Shown here piece by piece: positions 48,975 through 49,988 of a stretch of DNA of 49,988 bases; positions within the stretch are counted from its first letter, which is position 1; each line of letters opens with the position of its first letter. The stretch is from positions 1 to 49,988 of the forward strand of contig JAPLMD010000066.1 of NCBI GenBank assembly GCA_026387235.1, given 5' to 3'. The stretch comes from Candidatus Omnitrophota bacterium. Its GTDB lineage: Bacteria > Omnitrophota > Gorgyraeia > Gorgyraeales > Gorgyraeaceae. The notes under the pieces were generated by a model. That model made no database searches. It had not been told where the DNA came from and saw nothing but the letters and a program-made list of their open reading frames with translations. The position numbers and the translations under genes are program-made.

Positions 48975-49782
48975 CAAACACCCCCTCTATTTCTTGAGCG
49001 CATTTTTTAACTATATCGGAATCTATTGTTTTTTTGTCGGCAGCATAGCCTGCCAGAAGCGATTTGTCGCACAATATGTTTATCAGCCTGGGAATGCCTC
49101 CGGAAAATTTAAATATTTCTTCAAGAGCGTCCTTATGAAAAATATCGCCGTTATGAGCGCCTGCCACGCTAAGCCTATGGGATACATAGCCATCGACCTC
49201 ATGCCTGGACAAGGGGCATATATGGTATCTTATGGTTATCCTCTGGCGCAATTGTTTTAATTCTCTTGACGCGAGTTTCTCTTTTAATTCAGGCTGTCCC
49301 ACCAGGATAATCTGCAGTAATTTTTCTTTTTCTGTCTCAAGGTTTGATAAAAGCCTTACCTGCTCCAGAAGAGATGGTTTTAAATTCTGAGCTTCATCTA
49401 TAATAAGCACCACATTGTTTCTGTGACTCAACTGCTCCAGTAAAAATTTATTCAGCTCATTCAGCATGGTAATCTTGTTTTTGGTTTTTACCTGTATGCC
49501 CAAGTCTTCTATGATGGCCTGCAAAAGCTGGATCTCCGTCATGTTTCCGTTCAGAATAAAGGCTGTTTTTGTATGTTGATCCAACTGGTTCAGAAGGGCC
49601 TTGCATACAGTCGTCTTTCCAGCGCCTATCTCGCCTGTTATTTCCAGGAAACCCATTCGCTCCTGAATTCCATACCGCATGTGGTTTATAGCTTCCTTAT
49701 GCTTTTTGCTGAGATAGAGAAAATTCGGGTCAGCTGTAACGCTGAAAGGCTTTTCAGTTAAGTTGTAAAATTTTAAATACAT
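48958..49782 (-). CDS. gspA: GspA/ExeA-family AAA ATPase
   Basis: The 274-residue protein starts MYLKFYNLTEKPFSVTADPN, the hallmark of the ExeA family. Walker A is GEIGAGKTT (about residues 50-58), Walker B is VVLIIDEAQNL (about 123-133), and LRQRITIRYHICPL and FSGGIPRLINILCD complete the AAA core. There is no C-terminal peptidoglycan-binding domain in this short form. ExeA with ExeB remodels peptidoglycan for secretin insertion. It overlaps the gspB-like gene. A TGCTATAAT box ends 10 bases before the ATG and no Shine-Dalgarno is seen. Confidence 0.88.
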   Translation of the reverse strand: MYLKFYNLTEKPFSVTADPNFLYLSKKHKEAINHMRYGIQERMGFLEITGEIGAGKTTVCKALLNQLDQHTKTAFILNGNMTEIQLLQAIIEDLGIQVKTKNKITMLNELNKFLLEQLSHRNNVVLIIDEAQNLKPSLLEQVRLLSNLETEKEKLLQIILVGQPELKEKLASRELKQLRQRITIRYHICPLSRHEVDGYVSHRLSVAGAHNGDIFHKDALEEIFKFSGGIPRLINILCDKSLLAGYAADKKTIDSDIVKKCAQEIEGVFDEHCQ

Positions 49783-49792
49783 ATCATTATGA

Positions 49793-49801
49793 ATTATAGC
49801 A
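49793..49801 (-). promoter_or_regulatory. Extended -10 promoter of gspA
   Basis: On the minus strand TGCTATAAT fits the extended -10 consensus, with no clear -35. The predicted start is within a few bases of the gspA ATG (49782), so the transcript would be leaderless or nearly so. Confidence 0.5.
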
Positions 49802-49881
49802 CTATTAAGGCGTTAATGAAAGAAATCTTTTAGTAATATATGCAATCCCTTGCTTTCAATGTTAGGTTACACTTTAGCTAT

Positions 49882-49982
49882 GCCTAGCCCAGCGAGTTTC
49901 AAGGACGCAAAATTTCCCCAGCGAGGAAATTTTGCTCCGTTTTGACACTCGCTCGCCCTGTCTAGGCTGGGGCCTGAGGCAC
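49882..49982. repeat. Foldback element at the window end
   Basis: GCCTAG (49882-49887) pairs with CTAGGC (49962-49967), and inside it GCAAAATTTCC (49907-49917) pairs with GGAAATTTTGC (49925-49935). The flank at 49948-49982, read on the minus strand, is GTGCCTCAGGCCCCAGCCT followed by a CGAGCGAG block, closely matching 18766-18802. No ORF is supported between 49783 and the window end. Confidence 0.8.
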
Positions 49983-49988
49983 ATTTGA

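Overview
The window reads as a contiguous stretch of chromosome from an anaerobic, diderm bacterium, most probably a member of the Omnitrophota (OP3) or a close relative in the PVC group. This placement is inferred from gene content only: a PVC-type small basic protein (44988-45275), genes for the methyl branch of the acetyl-CoA (Wood-Ljungdahl) pathway, lipopolysaccharide heptose genes (gmhA, rfaE2), a GspA/GspB pair, a fused hexulose-phosphate synthase/RraA protein and a PPi-type phosphofructokinase. DNA is moderately AT-rich, genes are densely packed with ATGA/TAATG overlaps, and almost everything is on the + strand except the last two genes.

Layout. 1-3.6 kb: der (5' end outside the window), plsY and a DinG-type helicase. 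3.6-6.4 kb: a two-gene transcription unit for exported proteins of unknown role, bracketed by a consensus promoter and a strong terminator. 6.4-16.1 kb: trpBA under their own promoter, then manC, ruvX, an M16 peptidase, rpe, a phosphohexomutase, lepA and lepB. 16.1-16.5 kb: a small glycine-zipper/zinc-ribbon lipoprotein. 16.6-24.2 kb: acsV-like activator, cooC, acsD, acsE, then yjbQ, HPS-RraA and a BioD-like/DRTGG protein. 24.2-29.2 kb: tatA, rpsU, a two-domain M16 peptidase, a MEMO protein, a flippase-like membrane protein and a Trm112-like protein. 29.3-38.5 kb: aroQ, pepP, efp, accB, accC, pfp, gmhA, rfaE2, thiD2, thiE, thiC and a PfkB kinase. 38.5-39.2 kb: tRNA-Gly(CCC) inside a cluster of palindromes, with two further copies of the tRNA 3' end. 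39.2-48.5 kb: a DUF234-type ATPase, a phosphoesterase, a HIT protein, a dGTPase-like protein, a GAF plus degenerate HD-GYP protein, a small winged-helix protein, a membrane protein, the PVC small basic protein, an SH3 protein, a site-2 protease, aroB and rnc. 48.5-49.8 kb: gspB-like and gspA on the minus strand.

How the genes work together: AcsE moves a methyl group from methyl-tetrahydrofolate to the corrinoid iron-sulfur protein (AcsD is its small subunit), the AcsV-like ferredoxin/ASKHA protein re-reduces the corrinoid, and CooC loads nickel into CODH/ACS. The catalytic CODH/ACS subunits and the large corrinoid subunit are not in the window. rpe, HPS-RraA, pfp and the hexose-phosphate enzymes supply sugar-phosphate interconversion; aroQ/aroB and trpBA belong to aromatic synthesis; accBC starts fatty acid synthesis; thiD2-thiE-thiC is part of thiamine synthesis.

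The most unusual layer is not a gene but the intergenic DNA, which is full of palindromic elements of several families. These include a roughly 330-nt nested foldback between acsV and cooC, a hairpin that abuts the Shine-Dalgarno of three unrelated genes, hairpins with a conserved loop and changing stems, a palindrome inserted in frame in rpe, and tRNA-Gly 3'-end copies linked by foldback DNA. No CRISPR array, rRNA, insertion sequence or prophage was seen.
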